Source: Pontiellaceae bacterium
Lineage (GTDB): Bacteria > Verrucomicrobiota > Kiritimatiellia > Kiritimatiellales > Pontiellaceae
Length of the DNA stretch: 22,675 nucleotides
Direction of reading: 5' to 3'
NCBI GenBank assembly: GCA_016937035.1
Contig: JAFGWS010000140.1
Span: forward strand, 1-22,675
Part shown: positions 1 to 8,311 of the stretch, piece by piece
Layout of the letters: the number at the start of each line of letters is the position of its first letter
Position numbering within the stretch: the stretch's first letter is position 1
Translations under genes and position numbers: made by a program
The notes under the pieces: generated by a model
The model's database searches: none
Told to the model about the DNA's origin: nothing
The model's input: only the letters and a program-made list of their open reading frames with translations

Positions 1-1
1 C

Positions 2-823
2 GCGCACTATGATCTGGGGAATGATTTTTACCAACTCTTCCTCGATAACGAGACCATGATGTATTCCGCCGCGCTCTTCCAATCGCCGGAAGAGTCGCTG
101 CCGCTTGCACAAAAGCGGAAGATCCATCGACTTGCTGAATTGGCCGATATCCGCGCCGAACACCATGTCCTTGAAATCGGTTGCGGCTGGGGTGGATTTG
201 CCATCGAAACCGCTAAGCAGACCGGGTGCCGGGTTGCCGGAATCACCATCTCGGAGGAACAGTTCAAATTTGCAAAAGAGCGCGTCGCCCAAGAAGGTCT
301 CGAAAATCAGGTAAGCATCGAAATGTGCGATTATCGCGATCTGCAAGGAAATTTCGACCGCATCGTCTCCATCGAAATGCTTGAAGCGGTAGGCCACGCC
401 TTCTATGGAACCTTTTTTAGTACCTGCGATCAGTTGTTGAATCCCGGCGGACGAGTGGCCTTGCAGGTCATTACGATTCCTGACCAACGCTACGACAGCT
501 ACCGAGCCAATCCCGACTGGATACAAAAGCACATTTTTCCCGGCGGCATGTTGCCGTCGCTCACAGAACTGTCAAAAGCCATGACTCAACATTCCGCCTT
601 TACCGTCGAGCATCTCGACAACATTGGGGTACACTATGCAGAAACGCTGAGGCGTTGGCGCTCCGATTTTGAGGCAAAACGGGAACAACTCCTGCAGTTT
701 GGCTATGACGAAACCTTCCAGCGCAAATGGATCTACTATCTTTGCTACTGCGAAGCCGGCTTCCAAACACGCTTTACCAACAACCTTCATCTCGTTCTAA
801 CACGCCCCGAACCGCTCAATTAA
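2..823 (+). CDS. cfa: Cyclopropane-fatty-acyl-phospholipid synthase family methyltransferase (5' truncated by window edge)
   Basis: SAM-dependent methyltransferase of the CFA synthase family, which transfers a methylene group from S-adenosylmethionine to unsaturated membrane phospholipid acyl chains. The reading frame is open from base 2, so the first 18 visible codons (starting AHYDLGNDFYQLFLDNE) belong to the gene and the ATG at 56 is internal. That stretch matches the family's HYDxGNxFY...MMYS block. The SAM-binding motif I is VLEIGCGWGG (about residues 56-65 of the visible part). The family block IVSIEMLEAVG replaces the usual FEHVG with LEAVG. IFPGGMLPS and WIYYLCYCEAGFQTR are typical C-terminal CFA signatures. 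The N-terminal lipid-binding domain lies outside the window. The stop abuts the convergent yigZ stop with no spacer, leaving no room for a dedicated terminator. Membership is secure; the exact modification (cyclopropanation or another fatty-acid methylation) is inferred. Confidence 0.9.
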   Translation, partial: AHYDLGNDFYQLFLDNETMMYSAALFQSPEESLPLAQKRKIHRLAELADIRAEHHVLEIGCGWGGFAIETAKQTGCRVAGITISEEQFKFAKERVAQEGLENQVSIEMCDYRDLQGNFDRIVSIEMLEAVGHAFYGTFFSTCDQLLNPGGRVALQVITIPDQRYDSYRANPDWIQKHIFPGGMLPSLTELSKAMTQHSAFTVEHLDNIGVHYAETLRRWRSDFEAKREQLLQFGYDETFQRKWIYYLCYCEAGFQTRFTNNLHLVLTRPEPLN

Positions 824-1441
824 TCATTGGTTTAGGTCTGTACGGAGTGAGAGATCGTGGCCAAGTTGTTCTCGGAGCTGGGCAGTGAGCGCTGGCGCGT
901 CGCCGGCGCGGAGCGTGATGGTGGCGGACACGGATTCCGTGTATGAAAATTCCACGTGGTTGAGTTCTTCGAGCTCGAGCAGATGGCGTAGGTGGGGCTC
1001 TTGCGCATAGGGAATGTCGAGCTGCAGGATGGCCTCCGGCGAATAAGGAATGGAATCAACAGAGGCAATTCCAGCTTTTGCGGCTTCGGTATAGGCTTTA
1101 ACCATACCGCCGGTGCCGAGTTTGATGCCTCCGAAATAACGGGTGACGACCATGCCGATCTGACCCAACCCGCTATACTGCAGCACGGTAAAAATTGGCT
1201 TTCCAGCGCATCCGCTCGGTTCACCGTCGTCAGAAAAACCGTAGCCGCCGGAGTCATTTGGCGCTCCGGAAATCAGTGCCCAACAGTTGTGGTTGGCCTT
1301 GGGATGCTCCTCGCGCTTTTCTTTGAGGAAGCACTTCATTTGATCCATGCAAGTAATGGGGCGCACCGTAACCAGAAATCGGCTGCGTTTTATTTCAACC
1401 ACTGCAAACGACTCTTGGGCTGGAATGGGGTACTCAGTCAT
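824..1441 (-). CDS. yigZ: YigZ/IMPACT family protein (UPF0029)
   Basis: A 205-residue protein of the YigZ/IMPACT family, about the length of E. coli YigZ. The UPF0029 N-terminal domain (about 18-122) carries the family signatures: the DDGEPSGCAGKPI block (about 71-83) followed by VTRYFGGIKLGTGGMVKAY (about 99-117). The C-terminal part (about 138-193) corresponds to the small ferredoxin-like DUF1949 domain. The molecular role of bacterial members is not established; eukaryotic IMPACT regulates translation through GCN1/GCN2. No signal peptide or membrane segment is visible, so it should be cytoplasmic. The ATG at 1441 has no clear Shine-Dalgarno sequence upstream. The gene is convergent with the methyltransferase (stops directly adjacent) and divergent from the FKBP gene across a 117-bp gap. 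Confidence 0.92.
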   Translation of the reverse strand: MTEYPIPAQESFAVVEIKRSRFLVTVRPITCMDQMKCFLKEKREEHPKANHNCWALISGAPNDSGGYGFSDDGEPSGCAGKPIFTVLQYSGLGQIGMVVTRYFGGIKLGTGGMVKAYTEAAKAGIASVDSIPYSPEAILQLDIPYAQEPHLRHLLELEELNHVEFSYTESVSATITLRAGDAPALTAQLREQLGHDLSLRTDLNQ

Positions 1442-1481
1442 AGGGAATACACCCTATATCGGACGGCGCTTTATGAATATG

Positions 1482-1501
1482 AAAAATCTCTAGGGATTTT
1501 T
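1482..1501. other. AT-rich hairpin in the yigZ/FKBP divergent intergenic region
   Basis: AAAAATC (1482-1488) and GATTTTT (1495-1501) are perfect inverted arms around a 6-nt loop, in the middle of the 117-bp gap between two divergent genes. It may be an operator or a bidirectional promoter element. Nothing else supports a function. Confidence 0.3.
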
Positions 1502-1558
1502 GGCTGCCGCCACTTTTTCCGCTTCGCACGCTTTGGTTGTTCGTGTTTAACTCGCTGC

Positions 1559-1999
1559 ATGAGCAAAAGAAAGAACAGCGGAAAGAAGCGTGGACGCGGC
1601 GGCGCCGGGCAAAATCGGGCCGAGACGGAGGCCTTTCTCGAGAAGAATCGGAAAAAGCCGGACGTTATCGTGACACCCAGCGGGTTGCAGTACACGATCA
1701 AGGAGCCGGGCACTGGAAAGCGTCCGGACGAATGGAGCACGGTGGAGGTGAATCAGCGTATTCTATTGGTCGACGGAACGGTGATTAAGGATACCTACCA
1801 CGGCACGGAGACCGATGTCTTTACCATGGCCGAAGCGATCGACGGCCTGAAGGAAGGGTTGCCCCTGATGAAAGAGGGCGGAAAGTTTCGCTTTGTGGTT
1901 CCGCCGGATCTGGCGTGGGGCAAGCGCGGAGCGGGTGATAAGATTGGCCCTTACGCCGCGCTCATTTTTGATATCCGCCTCGAAAAGGTGATGGATTAG
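1559..1999 (+). CDS. Small cytoplasmic FKBP-type peptidyl-prolyl cis-trans isomerase
   Basis: A 146-residue protein with a very basic N-terminal segment (MSKRKNSGKKRGRGG...) and a C-terminal FKBP fold. Recognisable FKBP elements in order are: PSGLQYTI, VDGTVIKDTY (the strand and loop that normally read DG..FDSS), AIDGLKEGLPLMKEGGKFRFVVPPDLAWGKRG, and PYAALIFDIRLEKV. FKBPs isomerise Xaa-Pro bonds and act as folding helpers. Several usual active-site positions differ: the tryptophan of GWxEGL is leucine, AYG is AWG, and FD is replaced by IK, so activity may be weak or chaperone-like. There is no signal peptide. The open frame runs upstream to about 992, but that part is antisense to yigZ; the ATG at 1559 was chosen because the FKBP-specific region begins just after it. 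No strong ribosome-binding site is visible. Confidence 0.8.
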   Translation: MSKRKNSGKKRGRGGAGQNRAETEAFLEKNRKKPDVIVTPSGLQYTIKEPGTGKRPDEWSTVEVNQRILLVDGTVIKDTYHGTETDVFTMAEAIDGLKEGLPLMKEGGKFRFVVPPDLAWGKRGAGDKIGPYAALIFDIRLEKVMD

Positions 2000-2003
2000 A
2001 GCA

Positions 2004-2138
2004 TTCTAAGATTCATTGGCTGACCCCTCTTTTCTAAGATTCATTGGCTGACCCCTCTTTTTTCTAAGATTCATTGGCTGACCCCTCTTTGGCTGACCCC
2101 TCTTTGACCCCTCTTCTTGGCTGACCGCTCATCTTTTT
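2004..2138. repeat. Decaying tandem repeat, unit 28-30 bp
   Basis: Three full copies start with TTCTAAG at 2004, 2032 and 2062, and each continues through ATTCATTGGCTGACCCCTCTT. After 2090 the array decays into partial copies: GGCTGACCCCTCTTT (2091-2105), GACCCCTCTT (2106-2115) and CTTGGCTGACCGCTCAT (2116-2132). The array begins 4 bp after the FKBP stop codon. Spacers are absent, so it is not a CRISPR. On the minus strand the core reads GGGGTCAGCC. The function is unknown; it may be a slipped copy of a dispersed extragenic element. Confidence 0.85.
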
Positions 2139-2152
2139 CGGCGAGACGTTTT

Positions 2153-2240
2153 CACGGCGCAGAGCACCGTGCTACGACGTAGAACGGTCCTCCGGGCCGT
2201 TTGCATTTTCGGGTGGCGGCCTGTGCTGTTTTCGGCAGGC
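2153..2240. repeat. Cluster of consecutive palindromes
   Basis: Several inverted repeats lie end to end: AGCAC-c-GTGCT (2163-2173), CTACG-a-CGTAG (2172-2182), AACGGTCC-tcc-GGGCCGTT (2183-2201, one G-T pair), and GCCTG...CAGGC (2219-2240). CACGG (2153-2157) can alternatively pair with CCGTG (2167-2171). Such a run is more than a simple terminator and resembles a structured extragenic palindromic element. The third hairpin is followed by only a short T run, so it could still end transcription from the FKBP side. Confidence 0.6.
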
Positions 2241-2439
2241 ATCGTAATCGAGTAAACATTAGCTCGCCAAAAAAAAGAATTGATGTGCAAATATATTCTT
2301 GCAAAAGAAAATGCTTGTTTTTTTCGAGTTGTGCTGACCTTCTAACCCCGCTTGCGGGCGATACTACTAAATAATAGGACTGACACCGGGCACAAGATGA
2401 GACGTCCTCGTCGCATGATAGGATCAAACACCGAAAACG

Positions 2440-2458
2440 TCGCTGCGAAAATCAGCGA
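2440..2458 (-). terminator. Possible weak terminator of the LTD/CotH gene
   Basis: TCGCTG (2440-2445) and CAGCGA (2453-2458) form a 6-bp stem with a 7-nt loop. Read on the minus strand it lies about 34 bp after the stop codon and is followed by CGTTTTCGG, a short T tract. The stem is short, so this is only a candidate. Confidence 0.3.
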
Positions 2459-2491
2459 GTCATTTCGTGGGTAAATGTTAGCAACTCGCTG

Positions 2492-5400
2492 TTACTTCAG
2501 CTCCACCTCAATCTTATAGAAGCCCTGCGGTTCCGCGGAATGTAGGAAGTTGGTGTATGCATCCTGCGGATACTCGAGGTCGGCTTCAAGCAGCTTGAAG
2601 GTGTAGAGCAGGTTGGTACTCCATAGAATGCTGTACCTCCGGTCGGGGGCGGAGAGCCACCGGATTGCAAAGGCGTTGGTTCCATCGATATTCGACAGCG
2701 ACCCGGTTGCCGTGAAAATGGAATCGAGATCGGTCGGGTCGGTTCCGCAGAGCCATTCGTCGTAGTCGCTCATGCCGTCGCTGTCCTGATCGGAAAAGGC
2801 GCTGGGCGCGGTTCTTTCGGGCGACGGCGCGGAGGCGGCCCAGTTGTAAGGATCGAGTCCGGATTGGCTGAAGCGGCGGCGGGTAAGCGATTTCCCATTG
2901 CCTGCGGCATCGGCCCAAGGCGCGAGGCTTCCATAGACGATTTCGTCTTCCACGACCCAGGAATAGGAATCGCCGACAAAGTCGGGGGCCTGGGGGCGCA
3001 CGAGCGTAGCGCGCTCGCTCTTGTTGCCGAGCTTGCCGCTCCACGGCCCAAACATGTGGATCGGTGATTCAATGCCGTAGGTACTGACGAAAGCGTTACT
3101 TTGCACAGTATCGGCGGGATCAAAGCCAACGAGCACTAGGCTGCTTCCAGCGGAAACGACGGTATTTTCGGGGAAGATATATTCCACGCCTCCTTCGATG
3201 CGCCAGGCTTCGCCGACGGTCTGGAGCGTAATATCGGCGGAGGTCGGATTATGAATTTCAATAAATTCGGCGGAGGTGTTGTCGTTGAAGCCGAGTGGCG
3301 CGGGGAAATACATGATTTCGCTGATGCGCAGACCTTCGGTCGGCGCCGTGTTGATAACCTCGCGCGAGCGGGCGGTGGCATACCAATAGTTGCCGATGCG
3401 GCTGAGTGAGCGCTCATTTTCCTGCCCCTTGAAACCGATGGCGTCGGCGACGTGATCGTCCGTTGTGCCGGGCAGGTAGGAGAGCAGTACTTGCTCGCCT
3501 GCTTTATCGAGACCGAACCCGCTGGTGATCGGGTTGTGGAAGTCGTCGACTTCGTTAAAGACGTGGCGGTCGCCCGCGGGAAGAGTGATGGCGGGGCAGG
3601 GCCACTTGGCGGGATTGGCAGGATCGTCGCTCAAATACCAATCGGTAAGATCGACGAGATTGGCGGAGGCGTTGATGATTTCGATCCAGTCGTCGGAATC
3701 GTATTCGGGTCTCGCTGGATTAACATAGTCGGTATGCGCAACAATCTCACTCAGCAGCAGGGTGATTTGCGGCTCCGGATCGGCGGAGCCGGGGGAGCCG
3801 CCGACGACGGCGGAGGCGCGCCAATTGGAGGGGTCGTCGAGTGCGCCGATGGACTGTCCTTCGGTGGCAAGCGGAATGAGCGAGTGGCCCGCGCCGTCGG
3901 CGGCGAGCGGCCAGTGGCGACCGTCGTTATATTCAAACGAGGCGATCTCCGTTCCGCCCGGGGCGGTCTTAAGCGTCAGGGTTTCGCCGCTGTTGGCAAG
4001 TCCGCCGCCGAAGGTTCCGGCAATTTGGATTTTTGGCGCAAGGGTATAGTGAACGCGGAAGGCGTTGGCGTTGGTGGTTTCAATCAGCAGCAGATAGCCG
4101 TTGGGGGCCAGCGTGGAGCCGTCGGGGAAAGTATAGTCAATTCCAGTGGTAAAGGCCGCGCCGCTCAAATCGAGGGTTTGATTGGTGCTGGAGTTGTGCA
4201 GCTCGACAAAATCAAAGTCACCGTCTTCGGCGGCGTTATACATGATTTCGCTGATGCGCAGATGGGCGGCCAGGTCGGCGGCAGTATCGGATTCGGTGGT
4301 AATGAACTGTTCCGGTTCCGACCAATGGCTCCAACGCCCGCTGGTGTCCTGCATTCGTACGCGTACGCGGTAAGCGCGCCCAATCTTAAGCGCACTGATC
4401 GGGATCGTGACCGTGTTGCTGTAGTTGGTCTGTGTGCCGCTATCCCACTTAGCTTCAATTTCGTAGGGCGGTTCCGTTCCGAGGTCATATGCGGGTGCAG
4501 AGGGGTCGAGCACCTCTCCGGCGCGCCACTCGATGGCGGCAAAGGTGTTGCTTCCCTGCGGGCCGCCGAATTCGGAGCAGTTGAATGAAAGCCCATTGAG
4601 CGGATAACCGTCTGGGCCGGTATAGGTAATTGTCGGTTTATGCGGAATAGCCGTATCGGAGGCCAGAATGTCGAGCAGGGCACCGCGCTCGGAAACATAA
4701 TTTTTCATGAGCTGCACGCAGCCCTCAAAGCTGTTGCTGACACCCGAAGCATACGGCCACTGATAGAAAAGTCCGATGCCCGCTTTCCCTGTGCTGGAGC
4801 TGTACGTGTAATTGTTATCCATTTTTGGATTGTAGTCCCACATGAAGCGGTCGGCATCGAGGAAGGAGAGTCCGCCGCCGGGGTCGCGCAGCAGGTTGGC
4901 CTGTTCATCGATAACCTGTCCGGCCTGATCGGCGTTATAAAGCAAGTCGCGGATTTCTCGAATGCGGTTGCGGAACTGCATACGGAAGATCGGTCGGGAA
5001 TCGCCGGGTAGGATGAGATCAGTGCCGTTGGAGTCCGCCTGAAGAATGCGCGAGGCCAGTGCGTTTAGTCCGCCCCATGGCGGACTATACATATTGTTCG
5101 CCCAAGTAAGGTCGAGGTCCCACGGAACGACCTGCCAGAGGCCGGTTTCGGGGTTGTTGTAGTAAAAGAAATTTTTGTTGTCGTTGATGTCATAGTGGTG
5201 AATGGCCTGAACGATGGTTTGGTAGGAATAATAGCTTTCGAGGTTCCAGTTATCCTGCCACCACGCATCGGAGGCTGAGTTATAGTTGTTCAGGATATAA
5301 TTGAGGTCCGACTTGTCGGTGGGCCCGAGCGGATTCAGGTTGTTGAGTTCGCCGGAGCCGCCCTCCATTTTATAGAGGTTTCCGTCCGGAAGGTCATGTT

Positions 5401-7468
5401 CGTCGAGAAAGCGACCATTTTCCTGTTCAATGGCCAGATAGAGTCCCCAGAAGTCGCCCTCATACTGATCGCTCGGCGCTTCCTGCACATCGTCGACAAT
5501 GCGCAGTTGAAGGAATGCCGTATTAAAGGACTCCACTCCCGCCAAGCTGAAGAGCTTGCTGCCGACCGATTCAAACATGCCCTGTTCGCCGCGGTGCCCA
5601 AAGTTTCCCTGTTGAATACAGGCACCGAGATTGAGTTTGGTCCACTTGGCATCATATTTTTTACCGTAGTTATCGCGCATCTGGAAGTCGTGGCCGCGGT
5701 TAAAATCAAACTTCCACATATTTTTGGTCATGGCATAACGCCAGACGCCGCCGCGGGCGCGGTAGCGGATGTGGTCGTAAACCTTGCCGTCATAAACGAG
5801 TGTACCTTCCCATTTGTAAAGATCGCCGGTATACCGCTCAAACCAGGTGCAGTTTTCCACGTCGGTATTTTTGGAGAGCAGATGGATGGCGGGTAGTCGG
5901 TTCATCACATTGGTGCCGAATTGTTTAGGTTGTGCGGCTCTCGGCATAATGGACGCCTCCCACGCAGGAACTCCATCGTAGCAGAAGTAGGCAAAGTTGG
6001 GCTGGGGATCGTCAGAAAAAGGCGCCTGTACCGCTGCGTCTTGCGCATCGGTTGCCGTGATGCGGTAACGCACCAGTCGCCGATGTGTCTGAAGATTTGC
6101 GGGCAGCGTTGCGCTGAAAATACTGTCGCCGGCAAGTTCATCGCCGTTGGTGCCGTTGGTGCCGTTGTCGTTCATGTCCACCGTTGTCCAGTTGGTTTCA
6201 TAGGCGGCGTCGGAGATGGAAATGTAGCTGCCGGGATCAACGAGCTGATAACTGAGTTGGACGCTGCTGACGCCGTCAGGGTCGGTGACTTTTGCGGCAA
6301 CAACGACCGCCTCGCCGGCTTGGGGCTGGTTGGGCGAATGGTCCACTTTGCGGATTTGTGGTGCGGCATTAGCGGCATAGGCCGAGTTTCGCATTCCCGG
6401 CGTAGGGCCATGAGACGGCGGAGAGGAGACGGATGAAAGGGACGCATCGAACCAAAAGTCGCTGCTGTTGTTCAGCGATACATTATGCGCCTGCACGGCG
6501 ACAATGTTGATTCCTTCAACGAGAAAGGAGGCCGGATTCTGGATGTAAGACGATTGGTAGGCTCGATCATCGAGGGCGCTGCCGGCGGTTTGAGTGATCG
6601 GGAGTTCTTCGGTCGAAATATTAAGGTTCAGCAGATTAACGCCGTTGATCCAGAGCTTGAAGCCGTCGTCGTATGAGGCATCGATCCGCAGTTCTGTGAC
6701 GGCTTGCGGGTCATCCACGATAAAAATCTGACGAAGAAAGATCCCGGTATAGTTGTAGCGCATGTCGCTGAGTTCAGTAAGCACATGGCCGGGTTCTCCG
6801 TAACCAATCGGAGCTTGTCCAGAGAGCCATTCGGAGTCATCGAAATCAAAATCGCGCCAGAGGGTCGTGGGGTCGGAGGCCTCGCTGGTGCCTTTGCGGT
6901 AGAGCCAGTCTGAATTTTTGGGAATCAACGTGGTGGAGGTAGTTGAGACGGCGCCTTCGGTATACGATGCGCGCCAGTTTCCGCCGAGGCTGTTGTCAAA
7001 GTCGGGGTTGATCAGTTCAATCGAGTAGCCCGGAGCATCACCGACGGTCGGCCACGGAAAGCCGAGTTGATAGTCCACCTCATCCATTTTTTCATCGACC
7101 ACATTGCGCAGCACAATGGAGTCGCCGTCGTTGTTGAGCTTGCCGATCCACGGCCCGAGCGATTGCGCTCCGAGTTTGGCCAGAAGCGCATCTGGATTTT
7201 GAGCTACAACCAGATAGCCGTGGGCGGCAACGGTGGTATCGGGTGGTAAGGTAAAATCGACCGCGCCGCTGATCCGCCAGCCGGAGAGATCCTGTTGGGT
7301 GTCGCTGTTGTTATAGAGCTCGATAAATTCCACGGCCTCGGTTTTAATATCCGGATCATAGTGAATCTCGTTAATAACCATTTGCGAGTAAACTCGCTGT
7401 GTTCCACCGATAAAGAAGAGTGCGAGCCCCAATGCAAAAAAGGTTCCGTATGTGTGGTTTGTTATCAT
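2492..7468 (-). CDS. Giant secreted lamin-tail domain protein with CotH kinase-like domain
   Basis: A 1658-residue secreted multidomain protein. A signal peptide fits residues 1-29 (hydrophobic FFALGLALFFIGG, then VYSQ). In order: lamin-tail (LTD) domain 1 at about 30-167; a jelly-roll/galactose-binding-like domain at about 187-345 (DDGFKLWINGVNLL); an Ig-like domain at about 366-490; a CotH-type kinase fold at about 520-940 (RYRARGG, KNMWKFDFNRG, WGLYLAIEQENGRFL, YKMEGG, VPWDLDLTW); an FN3-like domain at about 943-1057; LTD domains 2-4 at about 1068-1220, 1234-1376 and 1378-1545 (each with an (I/V)SEI start and a WIEI/FVEL/FIEI strand); a calcium-binding type-3 repeat DQDSDGMSDYDEW at about 1560-1572; and a short beta C-terminal domain. 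CotH of Bacillus phosphorylates spore-coat proteins; the target here is unknown. The ATG at 7468 was chosen because the signal peptide follows directly; its ribosome-binding site is weak. It is monocistronic. Confidence 0.88.
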   Translation of the reverse strand: MITNHTYGTFFALGLALFFIGGTQRVYSQMVINEIHYDPDIKTEAVEFIELYNNSDTQQDLSGWRISGAVDFTLPPDTTVAAHGYLVVAQNPDALLAKLGAQSLGPWIGKLNNDGDSIVLRNVVDEKMDEVDYQLGFPWPTVGDAPGYSIELINPDFDNSLGGNWRASYTEGAVSTTSTTLIPKNSDWLYRKGTSEASDPTTLWRDFDFDDSEWLSGQAPIGYGEPGHVLTELSDMRYNYTGIFLRQIFIVDDPQAVTELRIDASYDDGFKLWINGVNLLNLNISTEELPITQTAGSALDDRAYQSSYIQNPASFLVEGINIVAVQAHNVSLNNSSDFWFDASLSSVSSPPSHGPTPGMRNSAYAANAAPQIRKVDHSPNQPQAGEAVVVAAKVTDPDGVSSVQLSYQLVDPGSYISISDAAYETNWTTVDMNDNGTNGTNGDELAGDSIFSATLPANLQTHRRLVRYRITATDAQDAAVQAPFSDDPQPNFAYFCYDGVPAWEASIMPRAAQPKQFGTNVMNRLPAIHLLSKNTDVENCTWFERYTGDLYKWEGTLVYDGKVYDHIRYRARGGVWRYAMTKNMWKFDFNRGHDFQMRDNYGKKYDAKWTKLNLGACIQQGNFGHRGEQGMFESVGSKLFSLAGVESFNTAFLQLRIVDDVQEAPSDQYEGDFWGLYLAIEQENGRFLDEHDLPDGNLYKMEGGSGELNNLNPLGPTDKSDLNYILNNYNSASDAWWQDNWNLESYYSYQTIVQAIHHYDINDNKNFFYYNNPETGLWQVVPWDLDLTWANNMYSPPWGGLNALASRILQADSNGTDLILPGDSRPIFRMQFRNRIREIRDLLYNADQAGQVIDEQANLLRDPGGGLSFLDADRFMWDYNPKMDNNYTYSSSTGKAGIGLFYQWPYASGVSNSFEGCVQLMKNYVSERGALLDILASDTAIPHKPTITYTGPDGYPLNGLSFNCSEFGGPQGSNTFAAIEWRAGEVLDPSAPAYDLGTEPPYEIEAKWDSGTQTNYSNTVTIPISALKIGRAYRVRVRMQDTSGRWSHWSEPEQFITTESDTAADLAAHLRISEIMYNAAEDGDFDFVELHNSSTNQTLDLSGAAFTTGIDYTFPDGSTLAPNGYLLLIETTNANAFRVHYTLAPKIQIAGTFGGGLANSGETLTLKTAPGGTEIASFEYNDGRHWPLAADGAGHSLIPLATEGQSIGALDDPSNWRASAVVGGSPGSADPEPQITLLLSEIVAHTDYVNPARPEYDSDDWIEIINASANLVDLTDWYLSDDPANPAKWPCPAITLPAGDRHVFNEVDDFHNPITSGFGLDKAGEQVLLSYLPGTTDDHVADAIGFKGQENERSLSRIGNYWYATARSREVINTAPTEGLRISEIMYFPAPLGFNDNTSAEFIEIHNPTSADITLQTVGEAWRIEGGVEYIFPENTVVSAGSSLVLVGFDPADTVQSNAFVSTYGIESPIHMFGPWSGKLGNKSERATLVRPQAPDFVGDSYSWVVEDEIVYGSLAPWADAAGNGKSLTRRRFSQSGLDPYNWAASAPSPERTAPSAFSDQDSDGMSDYDEWLCGTDPTDLDSIFTATGSLSNIDGTNAFAIRWLSAPDRRYSILWSTNLLYTFKLLEADLEYPQDAYTNFLHSAEPQGFYKIEVELK

Positions 7469-7696
7469 CTATTGCCCATTTTTATTGGCCCGATCTCGGG
7501 ATGCCGCTCAATCGGAGGCGATGCCGATCCAATCTGGATATAAGGGTTCAAAGTTACTGCTTTCATCGATGTTAGGGAAGTGTTCAGCCGGATTATTTTG
7601 TGCCGGGACCCGTCAGGATTTGGGATGAAGAATTTTTTCTGTGCTGAGCGAACATTTTTTTGTGATGTATTTTAAACGGCGGCCTATAGTGGGTGA

Positions 7697-8311
7697 ATGG
7701 ACACAAGGCTCATGCAGATAAATACAGAGACCAAATCGATAGAAGAAACGATTCAGGCGGCGCAAAAAGGCGATCTTCAGGCCTTTGGAGAGGTCGTGAA
7801 AACGTATGAACCCATGCTGCGGGCCTTTGCGCTCTATCGTCTGCCCTATCCCAATGAGGCCGCCGAAGCCGTGCAAGATACCTTTGTTCGGGCGCATGAG
7901 CAGCTTGCTGAGTTTCGATCCGGTGCGGATTTCGGGGCGTGGCTGCGCTCAATTTGCCGCTATATGATCCTCTCCCGTGTAAAGAGCTATACCCGACGTA
8001 AGGTCAAACACGACGACTATAAAAGCCAAATCGCGGCAATTGCGGTCCAGCATCTCGCCACGGCCGAAGAGCCGGACGGCGATCACCTGCTCACGCATCT
8101 GAACCAATGCCGCGAGGGCCTGAGCGAAACCAATCAAAGTTTGATCCGTGACCGCTACACGCAGGCGCTCTCCATTCAACAGATCTCAGAGAAAACAGGA
8201 CGCACCGAAACCTGGGTGACGAGCACGCTGCATCGCGTCCGCAGCGCGCTCCGAACCTGTATCGAAAAACGAATCAAGGAGCCGTCTGATGAATACGAAT
8301 ATTCCCAATGA
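7697..8311 (+). CDS. ECF-type RNA polymerase sigma factor
   Basis: A 204-residue extracytoplasmic-function sigma-70 family factor that would direct RNA polymerase to a small regulon. Sigma region 2 spans about residues 25-98 (AFGEVVKTYEPMLRAFALYRL, AAEAVQDTFVRAHEQL, FGAWLRSICRYMIL). Region 4 spans about 135-190, with a helix-turn-helix around LSIQQISEKTGRTETWVTSTLHRVR. Regions 1.1 and 3 are absent, as usual for ECF factors. The first ATG (7697) is preceded by GTGGGTGA; an ATG five codons later (7712) is an alternative. The gene overlaps the next one by 23 bp, so the two are translationally coupled. The next gene has an anti-sigma-like cytoplasmic head, which makes it the likely partner. The 228-bp upstream gap is shared divergently with the LTD/CotH gene, a possible target. 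Confidence 0.92.
   Translation: MDTRLMQINTETKSIEETIQAAQKGDLQAFGEVVKTYEPMLRAFALYRLPYPNEAAEAVQDTFVRAHEQLAEFRSGADFGAWLRSICRYMILSRVKSYTRRKVKHDDYKSQIAAIAVQHLATAEEPDGDHLLTHLNQCREGLSETNQSLIRDRYTQALSIQQISEKTGRTETWVTSTLHRVRSALRTCIEKRIKEPSDEYEYSQ

Larger units (their letters stand above)
2000..2491. other. Gene-free region with repeats and palindromes between the FKBP gene and the LTD/CotH gene
   Basis: A 492-bp stretch between two convergent genes with no convincing coding region. It begins with a tandem repeat (2004-2138), then a cluster of consecutive palindromes (2153-2240), an AT-rich tract (about 2262-2330) and a weak hairpin near the end of the minus-strand gene (2440-2458). A 91-codon minus-strand open frame across 2152-2427 has no family signature and consists largely of the palindromic DNA. 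Confidence 0.6.

Noticed and set aside
992..1558. Upstream extension of the FKBP frame
   Set aside because: This part is antisense to yigZ, which has strong family signatures; FKBP homology begins after the ATG at 1559.
2004..2138. CRISPR array
   Set aside because: The repeat units are directly adjacent with no unique spacers and decay in length, so this is a tandem repeat.
3452..4588. A 378-codon plus-strand open frame opposite the LTD/CotH gene
   Set aside because: It is entirely antisense to a gene with clear domains, has no family motif, and consists of low-complexity Gly/Val/Arg-rich translation typical of a shadow frame.
7648..7675. Self-regulated ECF promoter (GCGAAC motif) upstream of the sigma gene
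   Set aside because: A GAAC -35-like sequence exists at 7650-7653, but no convincing -10 lies at the usual distance.
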